Below, piece by piece: positions 15,956 through 25,499 of a stretch of DNA of 64,000 nucleotides (its first letter is position 1; each line of letters begins with the position of its first letter). A program made the position numbers and the translations under genes. Under the pieces are notes generated by a model. The model was given only the letters and a program-made list of their open reading frames with translations, ran no database searches and had not been told where the DNA came from. The DNA is from Arthrobacter alpinus (GTDB lineage: Bacteria; Actinomycetota; Actinomycetes; Actinomycetales; Micrococcaceae), in the NCBI RefSeq assembly GCF_900105965.1, contig NZ_FNTV01000001.1, forward strand, positions 2,852,001 to 2,916,000. The letters run 5' to 3'.

Positions 15956-17560
15956 ATGGAGAAAGCAACTGAACCACAGCACCTTGATGTCGGAAATGCT
16001 GGGCTAACGCTCGGTCGTCGCGCTTTTGTCGGCGCTGCAGGCATGATGGCGCTCGCCTGCGCAGCCGCACCCGATGCCCTTGCCGCACCGAAGGGCACCA
16101 GCCCCGGTGGGCCGTCCGAACAAACCTGGCGTGAACTGTTCGCCGGCAAGACTCTCAACAAGGACCTGTGGGAGTACGAGCTTGGGAACATTCGCGGCAA
16201 CGAACAGCAGCACTATTCCAGTGGCACAGACAATGTTCGAGTCAAGGATGGACAACTCGTCATCGCCGTAACGGATAGACCGGCTGCCGAGCAGTACCGC
16301 AATACCGCACGCCATGGCGCCAATGCACGTCTGGTCAAGTACAACTCCGGCAGCATCCGGACTCATGGCCGGAAGGACTTCCTCTACGGCAAACTCGAGA
16401 TTCGCGCCCGCCTGCCCAAGGGCAAGGGCGCCTTCCCCGCCATTTGGATGCTGGGGCACGACTTTCATCTCGACGGTCGAATCTCCACATCTCAAGGAAC
16501 TGGCTGGCCAAGCTGCGGCGAGCTCGACGTCGTCGAACTGATTGGCGCCCCCACCCTGGAAAGGGCAAGTCAAGGAGAAACGGCAAAGGCTGATGTCAGC
16601 AACCGCAAGATCTATGGCACCCCTCACTTTGCGTACCGATTGGGCGATGGGGACGGCGACGGCACTTACCGTCCTTACGCCCTCGGCGGAGCCAGCATGA
16701 TCGCTACGGACTTCAACGACGACTTTCACGTTTTCGGCATCAACCGGACACCAGAGAAGCTCGAGTGGCTGCTCGACGGGGAGGTATACAAGACTCTCTT
16801 GTTCACCGACCCGGATCCACTGGAGAACGAGCGCCGCCAAGCCGCGGCTGCCGGCATGCTCCGCCCCATGTACTTGCAGATAAACCTCGCCACCGGCGGC
16901 AACTGGGCCGGCGACGCCGGAGACCACCTCGCCGAAGACGGCACCAGCATTGTCGTCGACTGGGTGAAGTATGAACAAACTCCCGAGCAGAAGGCGGCAG
17001 ACACTGCGTACTACGCAGCGCTTCCGAAGCTCCAGGGCGTGGTCGACATCGCCATCCGGCAAGGCCAGCTCGTCGATCTGGCGAAGGAGGTTTCCGTGGA
17101 TACCGCCGGATACGAGGCCGCATGGTCGGTTAACGACACCCCAATGTTCGTCAACGGCGGTGCGGCCGGTGGACGGAACGAGGTCCGAGTGGTGGCCAGC
17201 AGCCATGCCGGATCGCCGACCACGGCGGACCTTCCTGCTGGCGTTTACACGCTGTACTACACCGCTGTTCCGACGGGTACGTTCCTGGGCTCCAGCTACA
17301 AACTTGCCCCGACCGTGCCTACCCAACGCGCCCGTGCCGTACTTGCGGTCCTACCTGCCAACGGCATTACAGGCGAGCCACGCGGCAAGGTGGGAACTAT
17401 TGACCTCCCGGATGGCTGGAACTTCACCAAGCCCTCCCTGAAAATCGCAAAGAACGAAGAGTTCGAGGTCACCTTCATCAATCCCTTGGACATGACGGTT
17501 CCCGCCGAGAAGCGCTTGCCCGTCACCTTCACGCTCGCCAGGGACGCCATTACCTTGTGA
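15956..17560 (+). CDS. Tat-exported GH16 glycoside hydrolase (beta-glucanase type)
   Basis: 534 residues. A twin-arginine signal (GRRAFVGAAGMMALACAAAPDALA, Arg21-Arg22) is followed by a GH16 domain to about residue 335. The catalytic motif ELDVVE gives Glu189 as nucleophile, Asp191 and Glu194 as acid/base; FLYGKLEIRARLPKGKG and FPAIWMLG are the usual strands before it. Laminarin-type beta-1,3-glucan is the likeliest substrate, though the subfamily cannot be fixed. The last ~190 residues form a separate beta-rich region that I do not recognise and which may bind carbohydrate. AAAGGA lies 8 bases before the ATG. Transcribed alone and closed by a terminator. Confidence 0.9.
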   Translation: MEKATEPQHLDVGNAGLTLGRRAFVGAAGMMALACAAAPDALAAPKGTSPGGPSEQTWRELFAGKTLNKDLWEYELGNIRGNEQQHYSSGTDNVRVKDGQLVIAVTDRPAAEQYRNTARHGANARLVKYNSGSIRTHGRKDFLYGKLEIRARLPKGKGAFPAIWMLGHDFHLDGRISTSQGTGWPSCGELDVVELIGAPTLERASQGETAKADVSNRKIYGTPHFAYRLGDGDGDGTYRPYALGGASMIATDFNDDFHVFGINRTPEKLEWLLDGEVYKTLLFTDPDPLENERRQAAAAGMLRPMYLQINLATGGNWAGDAGDHLAEDGTSIVVDWVKYEQTPEQKAADTAYYAALPKLQGVVDIAIRQGQLVDLAKEVSVDTAGYEAAWSVNDTPMFVNGGAAGGRNEVRVVASSHAGSPTTADLPAGVYTLYYTAVPTGTFLGSSYKLAPTVPTQRARAVLAVLPANGITGEPRGKVGTIDLPDGWNFTKPSLKIAKNEEFEVTFINPLDMTVPAEKRLPVTFTLARDAITL

Positions 17561-17634
17561 GGGGTGGACGTCAGTCCCGGTTCATCGACATAGTCATTGC
17601 CTGCGATGCAGGCCGGCGCCCTAGGTGCTAGGAA

Positions 17635-17696
17635 GCACGACGCCGGAGCGGCTGGTAGGGCGAAATCCTACCTAGGCCGGCTGTCCGGCGTCGTGC
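17635..17696. terminator. Convergent terminator between GH16 gene and GntR gene
   Basis: Outer arms GCACGACGCCGG and CCGGCGTCGTGC (12 bp, perfect) enclose an inner GGTAGG/CCTACC stem. It lies between two genes that point at each other. Confidence 0.7.
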
Positions 17697-17709
17697 GTTA
17701 GCTAAGACT

Positions 17710-18462
17710 CTAGGCCTGGAGTGCGTGCGGGTGGCCAGCTTCAACGAACTCCTTGATCTTGGCGCGGATGCCATCGAAGTGGGAATTCAACAGGGCTGCC
17801 GCCCTTGGCGCATCTTGGGCGGCGACGGCCTCATAGATGCTTCTGTGTTCAGAAGCCGTGTGCATCAAATCGGTACCGCCGGTGCCAACCTGCAGGTGGA
17901 TCTTGCGGTATACCTTCCAGAAGACACTCATGAGGTTCATGAGCAGATCGTTGCCCAAGGGTTCAAAGAGCAAGCGATGGAATTCCGCATCAGCTTCCGC
18001 GAACCCTTCTCCGCGCTCGGCAAGTTGCTCCATCTTCACCACGGCAGCCTCAATGAGAACCAGATGCTCCTTGGTGACCATGGCAATGCAGGCACCCATG
18101 AGACCGGCTTCGAGCGCTTGGCGAATATCAACAAGCTGCAATGCCTCAAGGCCCTCATGGCGCAGGGACAGCCGGCCGCGGAACGTCAGGCCGTCCGCGA
18201 GAGCATCAAAGTTGCTTGGCGCTACAAACATCCCAAAGCCATGGCGAATTTCAATGACACCCAGGGCCTGCAAAACCTTCAATGATTCGCGCAGGGTGTT
18301 TCGCCCAACGCCCAAAACTTCACAGAGTTCGCTTTCTGTAGGCATGGCATCGCCAGCATCAAGATCGCGGCTCAAAATGAGCTCCATGATGTCCGCCTGA
18401 AGTGCGCGAAGCCGAACCTGGGCACTAAACCGTGCCTTCGGCGTTATGGTCGAATTGGACAA
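17710..18462 (-). CDS. GntR-family (FadR/FCD) transcriptional regulator of the sialic acid cluster
   Basis: About 250 residues. The N-terminal winged helix contains the GntR pattern AGDAMPTESELCEVLGVGRNTLRESLKVL; the remaining part is an all-helical FCD ligand domain with the metal-type residues in EFHRLLFEPLGN and SEHRSIYEAV. It is divergent from the sialic acid transporter operon, and copies of an ACATC(C/G)GATGT-like motif lie between them, so it is the probable NanR-like repressor. A TTG start is used because GGAG is 5 bases before it; another TTG directly precedes. The ligand (sialate, ManNAc-6-P or another) is unknown. Confidence 0.85.
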   Translation of the reverse strand: MSNSTITPKARFSAQVRLRALQADIMELILSRDLDAGDAMPTESELCEVLGVGRNTLRESLKVLQALGVIEIRHGFGMFVAPSNFDALADGLTFRGRLSLRHEGLEALQLVDIRQALEAGLMGACIAMVTKEHLVLIEAAVVKMEQLAERGEGFAEADAEFHRLLFEPLGNDLLMNLMSVFWKVYRKIHLQVGTGGTDLMHTASEHRSIYEAVAAQDAPRAAALLNSHFDGIRAKIKEFVEAGHPHALQA

Positions 18463-18624
18463 CAAAACTCCTCAGAAAATATGTATTGCAGGAACTCCGA
18501 ATTCCGCACTTTAATGGTGTTATTGGGAGCATTTGCCCCAATGCATCCAACAGTTTGAATGTCTTCGTTCTGCGTCTTTCGGGCCGTGCCGCCACTCGCG
18601 AACCAACGTGATCTAAACCATAGA

Positions 18625-18635
18625 ATATCGGATGT
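18625..18635. promoter_or_regulatory. GntR operator candidate ATATCGGATGT
   Basis: One mismatch to ACATCGGATGT of the fucose region. It lies in the 396-bp gap between the divergent GntR gene and transporter operon, about 160 bp from the regulator start, so it could serve autoregulation. Confidence 0.45.
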
Positions 18636-18773
18636 CCGACGACTTGCCTACAACCGACCCCGGGCCCTGCAATACCAAGTCGGCAATGAGTCACAGATGA
18701 GCACCTATTCAAGCATCAGCGAGTCGGGTTGACCGAGATCAAATCGAGACCATGCACACACTTGACCAACCGC

Positions 18774-18789
18774 TGTGATCACGATTACA
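18774..18789. promoter_or_regulatory. CRP/GlxR-like site before the sialic acid operon
   Basis: TGTGATCACGATTACA fits TGTGA-N6-TCACA with one mismatch. It is 70 bp before the binding-protein start and just upstream of the GntR-type sites, the usual position for an activator of a catabolic operon. Confidence 0.5.
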
Positions 18790-18801
18790 GTTTCCTCATA
18801 A

Positions 18802-18826
18802 GCATCGGACGTCCTACATCCGATAA
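18802..18826. promoter_or_regulatory. Paired GntR operator candidates
   Basis: GCATCGGACGT (18802-18812) and ACATCCGATAA (18816-18826), each two mismatches from the fucose-region palindrome, sit in tandem 33-57 bp before the binding-protein start. The rest of the 18463-18858 gap contains no gene that I can support. Confidence 0.5.
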
Positions 18827-18858
18827 CTACACTTTAGACGAAATGGTGAGTCAACAGA

Positions 18859-20481
18859 ATGAGCAATACTCTTCAGAACCTGCCTTCCAGCCCCGCTTCA
18901 CGGCGCACGTTCCTCAAGGCCGCTGGAGTCCTTGGAGCAGCAACCGCGTTCACGGCAACACTCGCAGCTTGCGGATCCTCGGATAAGGGCACGGAGACCA
19001 GTGGCTCCGCAGCCGCAGTCAACAAGGATCTCTCCATCGAGGCCGGCATCTCCTACTCGCTCTCCACGGGTTTCGACCCCATGAGCTCCTCAGGCGCCAC
19101 CCCGCTGGCCGCCAACCTGCACATCTTCGAAGGCTTGGTTGAACTTCACCCGGCAACGCGTGAACCGTACAACGCGCTGGCCAAGGAAGACCCCAAGAAG
19201 ATCGATGACCTGACCTACCAGGTTACGATTCGCGACGGCGCCAAGTTCCACGACGGCACCCCGGTCACCACCGAAGACGTTGCTTACTCCTTCGAACGCG
19301 TCATGGACCCGGCCAACAAGGCCCTGTTCGCACAGTTCATCTTCTTCATCGATTCCGTCAAGGTTGTCGACGAGAAGACTGTTGAGTTCAAGCTCAAGAC
19401 CGCATTCGCCGGCTTCGGCCCCCGCATCTCCGTGGTCAAGGTTGTCCCCAAGGCCATTGCATCAGCCGACCAGAAGGCCTTCGACGCCAAGCCGATCGGC
19501 TCCGGCCCGTACAAGTTCGTTTCCGCAGCCAAGGACGACAAGATCGTCTTTGCTCGCAACGATGACTACAACGGCCCGAAGCCGGCCCTGGCCAAGGACA
19601 TGACCTGGCTGCTCCTCTCGGATGCATCCGCCCGCGTTACGGCAATGCAGTCCGGCCGCGTTCAGGCCATCGAAGATGTTCCCTACCTGGATGTTGACGC
19701 CCTCAAGGGCAAGGTTGACGTTGAGTCCGTTCAGTCCTTCGGCCTGATGTTCCTCATGTTCAACACGACCAAGGCCCCCTTCGACAAGAAGGAAGTTCGC
19801 CAGGCCCTGCACTACGCCCTGGACAAGGAAGCCATCATCAAGACCGCCCTGCTGGGCAATGGAACGGCTGCTTCTTCCTACTTCCAGGAAGGAAGCCCCA
19901 ACTACCAGAAGGCTTCCACCGTTTACGCCTTCGACGCAGACAAGGCCAAGTCGCTGCTCTCCGCGGCAGGCGTATCCGGCCTGAAGCTGACCCTGACCAG
20001 CACGGACACCGCCTGGGTCAAGGACGTCATCCCGCTCATCAAGAAGAACTGGGATGCCGTTGGCGTGGAAACCACGCTGGAGCCCTTGGCTTCCGCAGCT
20101 GTCTACGCACCCGAAAAGGTTGGCGGCCTGAACTACGACGTCGTCGCCGCTCCCGGCGATCCCTCCGTCTTCGGTAACGACGCTGACATCTTGCTCAGCT
20201 GGTTCTTCCGTGGCGACACCTGGGCCAAGAACCGCTTCGCATGGAGCGAAACCGCAGAGTACAAGGAAGTCCAGACCAAGCTGAACGCAGCACTGGCCGC
20301 TTCCGAGGCTGACGCCAAGAAGCTCTACAGCGAAATCATCAACATCATCGCTGAAGAAGCACCGCTGTACCCGATCTTCCACCGCAAGCTGCCTACGGCT
20401 TGGGATTCCAAGAAGCTCAGCGGCTTCGCACCGCTGCCCACCACCGGCGTTTCCTTCGTTGGCGTTGGACGCACCGAGTAA
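18859..20481 (+). CDS. Peptide-type ABC substrate-binding lipoprotein, probable sialic acid importer
   Basis: 540 residues of the SBP_bac_5 (DppA/OppA) family. The N-terminus has a twin-arginine motif SRRTFLK (Arg15-Arg16) and a lipobox LAAC with Cys38, so it is a Tat-exported lipoprotein. Family signs are the [19 protein letters not shown] region and the DKEAI...  lobe. In corynebacteria and Haemophilus ducreyi sialic acid importers of this same family exist, and the operon here ends in nanA-nanK-nanE, so sialate is the likely ligand. A GC-rich hairpin at about 20537-20564 lies in the gap after it and could lower expression of the membrane parts relative to the binding protein. Confidence 0.88.
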   Translation: MSNTLQNLPSSPASRRTFLKAAGVLGAATAFTATLAACGSSDKGTETSGSAAAVNKDLSIEAGISYSLSTGFDPMSSSGATPLAANLHIFEGLVELHPATREPYNALAKEDPKKIDDLTYQVTIRDGAKFHDGTPVTTEDVAYSFERVMDPANKALFAQFIFFIDSVKVVDEKTVEFKLKTAFAGFGPRISVVKVVPKAIASADQKAFDAKPIGSGPYKFVSAAKDDKIVFARNDDYNGPKPALAKDMTWLLLSDASARVTAMQSGRVQAIEDVPYLDVDALKGKVDVESVQSFGLMFLMFNTTKAPFDKKEVRQALHYALDKEAIIKTALLGNGTAASSYFQEGSPNYQKASTVYAFDADKAKSLLSAAGVSGLKLTLTSTDTAWVKDVIPLIKKNWDAVGVETTLEPLASAAVYAPEKVGGLNYDVVAAPGDPSVFGNDADILLSWFFRGDTWAKNRFAWSETAEYKEVQTKLNAALAASEADAKKLYSEIINIIAEEAPLYPIFHRKLPTAWDSKKLSGFAPLPTTGVSFVGVGRTE

Positions 20482-20646
20482 TTTCGGCGCTTTGCTTCAC
20501 TTTGCATGACAGATTCACCACGCATGACACACCCGGGGGGCTGTGGCCACTAGGCTGCGGCCCCTCAGGTCTCACACCATATTTCCTATGACGCAGCACA
20601 CAGTTTCTTTTGACTCGAAGCTGCAATTAGAACCGGAGTAAGTACA

Positions 20647-21603
20647 TTGGCAAATTTCTTGCGACTGCTTGGGCGCAGGCTCGCGGCACTGCCGTTGATG
20701 ATCTTGGGTGTAACCCTGCTCGTCTTCGTGGTGCTGCAGTTCGCTCCCGGCGACCGTGCCGTTGCCGCACTTGGTGAAGGAGCCTCCCCGGAGGCTTTGG
20801 AACAGTACCGCCAGGTCAACGGCCTCAACGATCCCCTCTTCATTCAGTATTTTCAATATCTAGGCCGACTCATTACGGGCGACTTTGGATCTACCCTCCC
20901 GCCAGCAAAGCCCATCACTGAGGTCATTGCCAGCGCGTTCCCCGTAACTTTGCAGTTGACCTTTGTTGGCGTGATCATTGCGGTTGTTATTTCACTTATC
21001 TTCGGTGTTCTTGCAGCCCTCTACCGCGACACCTGGGTTGACCAGGTCATCCGCGTCTTCTCAATTGCTGCCATTGCAACCCCGTCGTTTTGGTTGGGCA
21101 TCTTGTTGATCCAGTGGTTCGCCCTGGGCGATAACTCCTGGTTCCCCTCCGGCGGCATGGCCGATCCCGATGAAGGTTTCTCCGGGTGGATGAGCTCCAT
21201 GGCCCTTCCTGCCCTGGCCTTGGCCATTCCCGTTTCGGCCTCGCTGATCCGCGTTGTTCGCACGTCCATGGTGGAAGAACTGGATAGGGACTACGTCCGT
21301 ACGGCCATCGGCAACGGCGTCCCCTACACCACCGTTGTTTCCCGCAACGTCCTGCGCAACGCCCTTGTCACCCCCGTGACCGTGCTGGGTCTGCGCATCG
21401 GCTACCTGCTCGGCGGCGCCGTTGTGATTGAAATGATTTTCTCACTGCCGGGCATGGGTCAGCAGATCCTCAACGGCATCACGAACTCGGACACCAACCT
21501 GGTCCAAGGCGTGGTCCTGGTCATCGCCGTGACCTTCGTCCTGGTGAACATCCTGGTTGACCTTATCTACCTGCTCATCAACCCCCGAATCAGGACGGTC
21601 TAA
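20647..21603 (+). CDS. ABC transporter permease, DppB type
   Basis: 318 residues with an N-terminal membrane segment (RRLAALPLMILGVTLLVFVVLQFAPGD, as in all DppB proteins) and five more in the C-terminal half. The cytoplasmic coupling motif is present as DRDYVRTAIGNGVPYTTVVSRNVLRNAL. A TTG start is used, with GGAG upstream. It pairs with the fused permease encoded 3 bp downstream to form the membrane channel of the importer. Confidence 0.93.
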   Translation: MANFLRLLGRRLAALPLMILGVTLLVFVVLQFAPGDRAVAALGEGASPEALEQYRQVNGLNDPLFIQYFQYLGRLITGDFGSTLPPAKPITEVIASAFPVTLQLTFVGVIIAVVISLIFGVLAALYRDTWVDQVIRVFSIAAIATPSFWLGILLIQWFALGDNSWFPSGGMADPDEGFSGWMSSMALPALALAIPVSASLIRVVRTSMVEELDRDYVRTAIGNGVPYTTVVSRNVLRNALVTPVTVLGLRIGYLLGGAVVIEMIFSLPGMGQQILNGITNSDTNLVQGVVLVIAVTFVLVNILVDLIYLLINPRIRTV

Positions 21604-21606
21604 GTC

Positions 21607-23643
21607 ATGCGAAGCAAACTTGCCGAACGGCTAAGCGCGCCTGGTCTGCGCTTCAAGGCCCTTAACGTGGGCTCCAAACTGGCCCTGATCTTCCTGATCT
21701 TCATTGTTGTTGTGGCCATTCTGGCTCCGTGGATCGCCCCTCACGACCCACTGGAAACCGGCGACCCCGCCACGGCTCCCAACGGGGCCCACTGGTTTGG
21801 TACGGACCGCATTGGTCGCGACGTTCTCTCCCGCCTGATGTACGGCGCCCAGGCGTCGCTCATGATCGGTCTCGGCGCTGTTGCCCTGGCCATCATTGTT
21901 GGCGCGACCCTCGGTGCCCTCGCGGCGACGTCGTCCAAGGCCACCAACGAGATCATCATGCGCATCATGGACATCTTGATGGCATTCCCCGGTATCGCCC
22001 TGGCCGCTGTCTTGCTGACGGCCTTTGGCAACTCGGTGCCCACCATTATCTTGGCCATCGGCATCATTTACACCCCGCAGCTTGCCCGCGTGGTTCGAGC
22101 CAACGTGCTCTCCCAGTACGGTGAGGATTATGTCCGTGCCGAGCGTGTGATCGGCGCAGGCCGCGCGTACATCATGCTGAAGCACATTGTCCGCAACACC
22201 GCCGCCCCCGTGCTGGTGTTCGCTACCGTCATGGTGGCCGACGCCATCATCTTGGAGGCCTCGCTGTCCTTCCTTGGCGCAGGTATTCAGGATCCCGATC
22301 CCAGCTGGGGCAACGTCATCTCCTACGGGCGTAACCTGGTGCTCTCCGGCGGCTGGTGGGCAACCACCTTTGCCGGTCTGGTCATCTTGCTGACGGTGCT
22401 TTCGCTGAACATCCTGGCTGAAGGCCTCACAGACGCCATGGTCAACCCGAAGCTGAAGCGTGCCGCTCCAGTGAAGGACGACGACGGATCGGCAGCTGCC
22501 GCTCTCGAGCTCGCCAAGGCTGATGCTGCAGCCCGCGCCGCGATTGAAAATCCCTTCGCCGAGCTGGATAAGGAACTGCTCCTGCTGCAGGCTGTTGAAA
22601 AGTCCCGCAGCGACCGCCTCGAGCAGGTTGGCCCCGAGGCCCGCGTGATTCTGGAAGTAAAGAACCTTTCCATCCGCTTCCCGGCTCGCTTTGACGACAC
22701 CCCCATTGTGGAAAACGTCTCCTTCACGGTTCGCGAAGGCGAAACCATGGGCCTGGTGGGCGAGTCCGGTTGTGGCAAGTCCATTACCTCCCTGGCCATC
22801 ATGGGCTTGCTGCCCAAGACCGCTGTGGTCACCGGCTCCATCAAGTTTGACGGCAAGGAACTGCTGGACCCCGTAACGAAGCACAGCTCCGTGAAGGCGT
22901 ATGAGGGCCTGCGCGGCGAGCAGATCGCCATGGTCTACCAGGATGCGTTGAGCTCCCTCAATCCGTCCATGTTGATCAAGGACCAGATGTTGCAGCTCAC
23001 CCGCCGCAACGGCCGCAAGACCCCGGCCGAGTTGCTGGAACTGGTCAAGCTGGATCCCGTGCGCACGCTCAAGAGCTACCCGCACGAACTCTCCGGTGGC
23101 CAGCGTCAGCGCGTACTGATCGCCATGGCGCTTTCCCGGTCGCCCAAGATCGTGGTTGCCGATGAGCCCACCACCGCCTTGGACGTCACGGTTCAGAAGC
23201 AAGTTGTTGACCTGCTCAATGAACTGCGGGAGCAGCTTGGCTTTGCCATGGTGTTCGTGAGCCATGACTTGGCCCTGGTTGCCTCTCTGGCACACAAGAT
23301 CACTGTCATGTACGCCGGCCAGGTAGTTGAATCTGCCCAGGCTGCGGAACTGCTCACGCACCCCACCCACGAATACACCCGTGGCCTGCTCGGCGCCGTG
23401 CTCTCCATTGAGTCCGACGCCGTCCGCCTCCACCAGATTCCCGGCACGGTTCCGTCACCGCGTGAATTCGCCTTCGGTGACAGGTTTGCCAGCCGTTCAC
23501 AGCGTCCCGACGCTGATCCGAGCCAGAAGTTGGCTTTTGTTCCCATCACCCGTGATGGTGTGACAACCGATCACTTCTGGGCCAGCCACACGTCCGAGGA
23601 TGCACTGGCAGTTTCCGGAACAGAAAAGGAAAACGCAAAATGA
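21607..23643 (+). CDS. Fused ABC permease-ATPase (DppC-DppD type)
   Basis: 678 residues joining two proteins that are separate in most bacteria. Residues 1 to about 285 are a DppC-type permease with an EAA loop (EDYVRAERVIGAGRAYIMLKHIVRN). An alanine- and charge-rich linker follows to about 340. The rest is an ATPase with Walker A GESGCGKS, signature LSGGQRQR, Walker B IVVADEPTT and the oligopeptide-type C-terminal extension. Such fusions are known for actinobacterial peptide-family importers, including the corynebacterial sialic acid system. It overlaps the next gene by 4 bp (ATGA). Confidence 0.93.
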   Translation: MRSKLAERLSAPGLRFKALNVGSKLALIFLIFIVVVAILAPWIAPHDPLETGDPATAPNGAHWFGTDRIGRDVLSRLMYGAQASLMIGLGAVALAIIVGATLGALAATSSKATNEIIMRIMDILMAFPGIALAAVLLTAFGNSVPTIILAIGIIYTPQLARVVRANVLSQYGEDYVRAERVIGAGRAYIMLKHIVRNTAAPVLVFATVMVADAIILEASLSFLGAGIQDPDPSWGNVISYGRNLVLSGGWWATTFAGLVILLTVLSLNILAEGLTDAMVNPKLKRAAPVKDDDGSAAAALELAKADAAARAAIENPFAELDKELLLLQAVEKSRSDRLEQVGPEARVILEVKNLSIRFPARFDDTPIVENVSFTVREGETMGLVGESGCGKSITSLAIMGLLPKTAVVTGSIKFDGKELLDPVTKHSSVKAYEGLRGEQIAMVYQDALSSLNPSMLIKDQMLQLTRRNGRKTPAELLELVKLDPVRTLKSYPHELSGGQRQRVLIAMALSRSPKIVVADEPTTALDVTVQKQVVDLLNELREQLGFAMVFVSHDLALVASLAHKITVMYAGQVVESAQAAELLTHPTHEYTRGLLGAVLSIESDAVRLHQIPGTVPSPREFAFGDRFASRSQRPDADPSQKLAFVPITRDGVTTDHFWASHTSEDALAVSGTEKENAK

Positions 23644-24461
23644 GCAAGCACACAGCGCCCGTTTCCGCGACGACCCCGGTCATCGAGCTGAAAGACCTGC
23701 ACGTCCACCACAGGACGCGTTCCGGCGGCCTGTTCAAGCCCAGCTACGTCAAGGCCGTCAACGGCGTTGACTTCTCCATCAGCCGAGGCGAGACCGTTGG
23801 CATTGTGGGCGAATCCGGCTGTGGCAAGTCCACGCTGGCTTCGGTTCTGGTTGGTTTGCAGACACCCACCTCCGGTGAAGTGTTGTTCCACGGCAAGCCC
23901 GCCATCAAGCGCAACGCTGCCATGCGCAAGGAATTCGGCCGTTCCGTATCCGTGGTCTTCCAAGACCCTTCCACGGCGTTGAACCCGCGCATGACCATCC
24001 AGGACATCCTGCTCGATCCCCTGGTTATCCACGGCATCGGCAACGGCGCATCGCGCCTGGCCAAGGTCGCTGAACTGCTCTCGCTGGTTGGCTTGCCGCA
24101 GTCGGCAGCCGAGGTCACGCCGTCGCAGGTTTCCGGCGGACAGCGCCAGCGTGTGGCAATTGCCCGCGCGTTGGCCCTGGGCCCGGACATCATGGTGGCC
24201 GATGAGCCCACCTCCGCGCTGGACGTTTCCGTCCGCGCGCAGGTGTTGAACCTGCTCTCCGACCTGAAGAAGGAACTGAACCTGGGCATGGTCTTCATCA
24301 GCCATGACATCCAGACGGTTCGCTATGTTTCAGATCGAATCTGCGTCATGTACTACGGCGAGATTGTTGAACAGGGCTCGGCTGAGCAGATCTTCGACAA
24401 CCCCACCAATGACTACACGAAGAAGCTTCTCGGCGCCGCGCCGTCGCTCCTCCACATCTAG
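23640..24461 (+). CDS. ABC transporter ATP-binding protein, DppF type
   Basis: 273 residues: Walker A GESGCGKST, Q-loop VFQDPSTALNPRMT, signature VSGGQRQRV, Walker B IMVADEPTSALD and the H-loop SHD. It is the second ATPase of the importer and starts inside the stop of the fused permease-ATPase gene (ATGA). The C-terminus is short compared with typical DppF and lacks a full oligopeptide extension. Confidence 0.93.
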   Translation: MSKHTAPVSATTPVIELKDLHVHHRTRSGGLFKPSYVKAVNGVDFSISRGETVGIVGESGCGKSTLASVLVGLQTPTSGEVLFHGKPAIKRNAAMRKEFGRSVSVVFQDPSTALNPRMTIQDILLDPLVIHGIGNGASRLAKVAELLSLVGLPQSAAEVTPSQVSGGQRQRVAIARALALGPDIMVADEPTSALDVSVRAQVLNLLSDLKKELNLGMVFISHDIQTVRYVSDRICVMYYGEIVEQGSAEQIFDNPTNDYTKKLLGAAPSLLHI

Positions 24462-24557
24462 TCCCCCCATCCTCCCGGGCTGGCGATGATTCGTCAGCCC
24501 GGGCGAGCGAACCCCTAGTTTTTCCACAATAATCAAGCACAAATTTGGAGTAATCCC

Positions 24558-25487
24558 GTGACTACCGTCGCTTCCCGTTTCCAGGGTGTCATTCCCCCCG
24601 TTTGCACCCCCCGCACCGCTGATGGCGCCATTGACGTCCCCTCACTGGAAAACCTGACCCGCCACCTGCTCGACGGCGGCGTGACCGGCCTGTTCGTCAA
24701 CGGCTCCTCAGGTGAAGTCACCCACCAGACCAACGACGAGCGCGACACCGTGCTGAAGACCATTGCCGGCGTCAACGCCGGACAGGTCCCCCTGCTCGTT
24801 GGCGCTGTTGAGCAGACCACCAACCGCGTTGTTGAAGAAGCCCGCCGCATGGTCTCCTTGGGTGCCGACGCGATCGTAGCCACGAGCCAGTACTACGCCA
24901 TCAGCAACGCTGAAGAGACCGGCCGCCACATCCGCACCGTAGCCGCCTCGGTGGATGTTCCGTTGTTCGTCTACGACGTTCCGGTCCGCACCCACTTCAA
25001 GATGCCTACCGACCTGCTGTTGGAGCTGGGCCGCGAAGGCATCATCGCCGGAGTCAAGGACTCCTCCGGTGACGATGTTTCCTTCCGCCAGCTGCTTATC
25101 GGCGCCAAGGACATCCCGAACTTCGACATCTTCACGGGTCACGAAGTTGTTGTTGACGGTGCACTGCTCGGCGGCGCCCAGGGTGTTGTTCCGGGTCTGG
25201 GTAACGTTGACCCGGCCGCTTACCGCCGCATGTACGACCTCTCCGTTGCCGGCGACTGGGCCGGTGTTGCAGCCGAGCAGGACCGCGTCGCCGATGTCTT
25301 CAACATCGTCTACACCCCTAAGGCTGGCCGTGTATCCGGCAACGCAGCAGGCCTGGGCGCGTTCAAGACCGCACTGGTCCTGATGGGCGTCATCAAGACG
25401 AACGTCATGAGTGCACCCATGCTCGCCTTGGATGAGGACGAGACCGCAGCCATCAAGGTCATCCTTGAGCGCACGGGCTTGATCTAA
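24558..25487 (+). CDS. nanA: DHDPS/NAL family aldolase, probable N-acetylneuraminate lyase
   Basis: 309 residues of the class I aldolase family shared by dihydrodipicolinate synthase and N-acetylneuraminate lyase. The carboxylate-binding loop GSSGE is at 49-53, Tyr139 in FVYDVP and the Schiff-base Lys167 in GVKDSS. It would split sialic acid to ManNAc and pyruvate. DHDPS or a 2-keto-3-deoxy acid aldolase is possible by sequence, but the genes for a ROK kinase and NanE that follow make the lyase assignment much better. Confidence 0.83.
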   Translation: MTTVASRFQGVIPPVCTPRTADGAIDVPSLENLTRHLLDGGVTGLFVNGSSGEVTHQTNDERDTVLKTIAGVNAGQVPLLVGAVEQTTNRVVEEARRMVSLGADAIVATSQYYAISNAEETGRHIRTVAASVDVPLFVYDVPVRTHFKMPTDLLLELGREGIIAGVKDSSGDDVSFRQLLIGAKDIPNFDIFTGHEVVVDGALLGGAQGVVPGLGNVDPAAYRRMYDLSVAGDWAGVAAEQDRVADVFNIVYTPKAGRVSGNAAGLGAFKTALVLMGVIKTNVMSAPMLALDEDETAAIKVILERTGLI

Positions 25488-25499
25488 TCCCCACGCCCT

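Noticed and set aside
21631..23433. 600-codon minus-strand frame opposite the permease-ATPase gene
   Set aside because: Antisense shadow; the plus strand has all ABC motifs.
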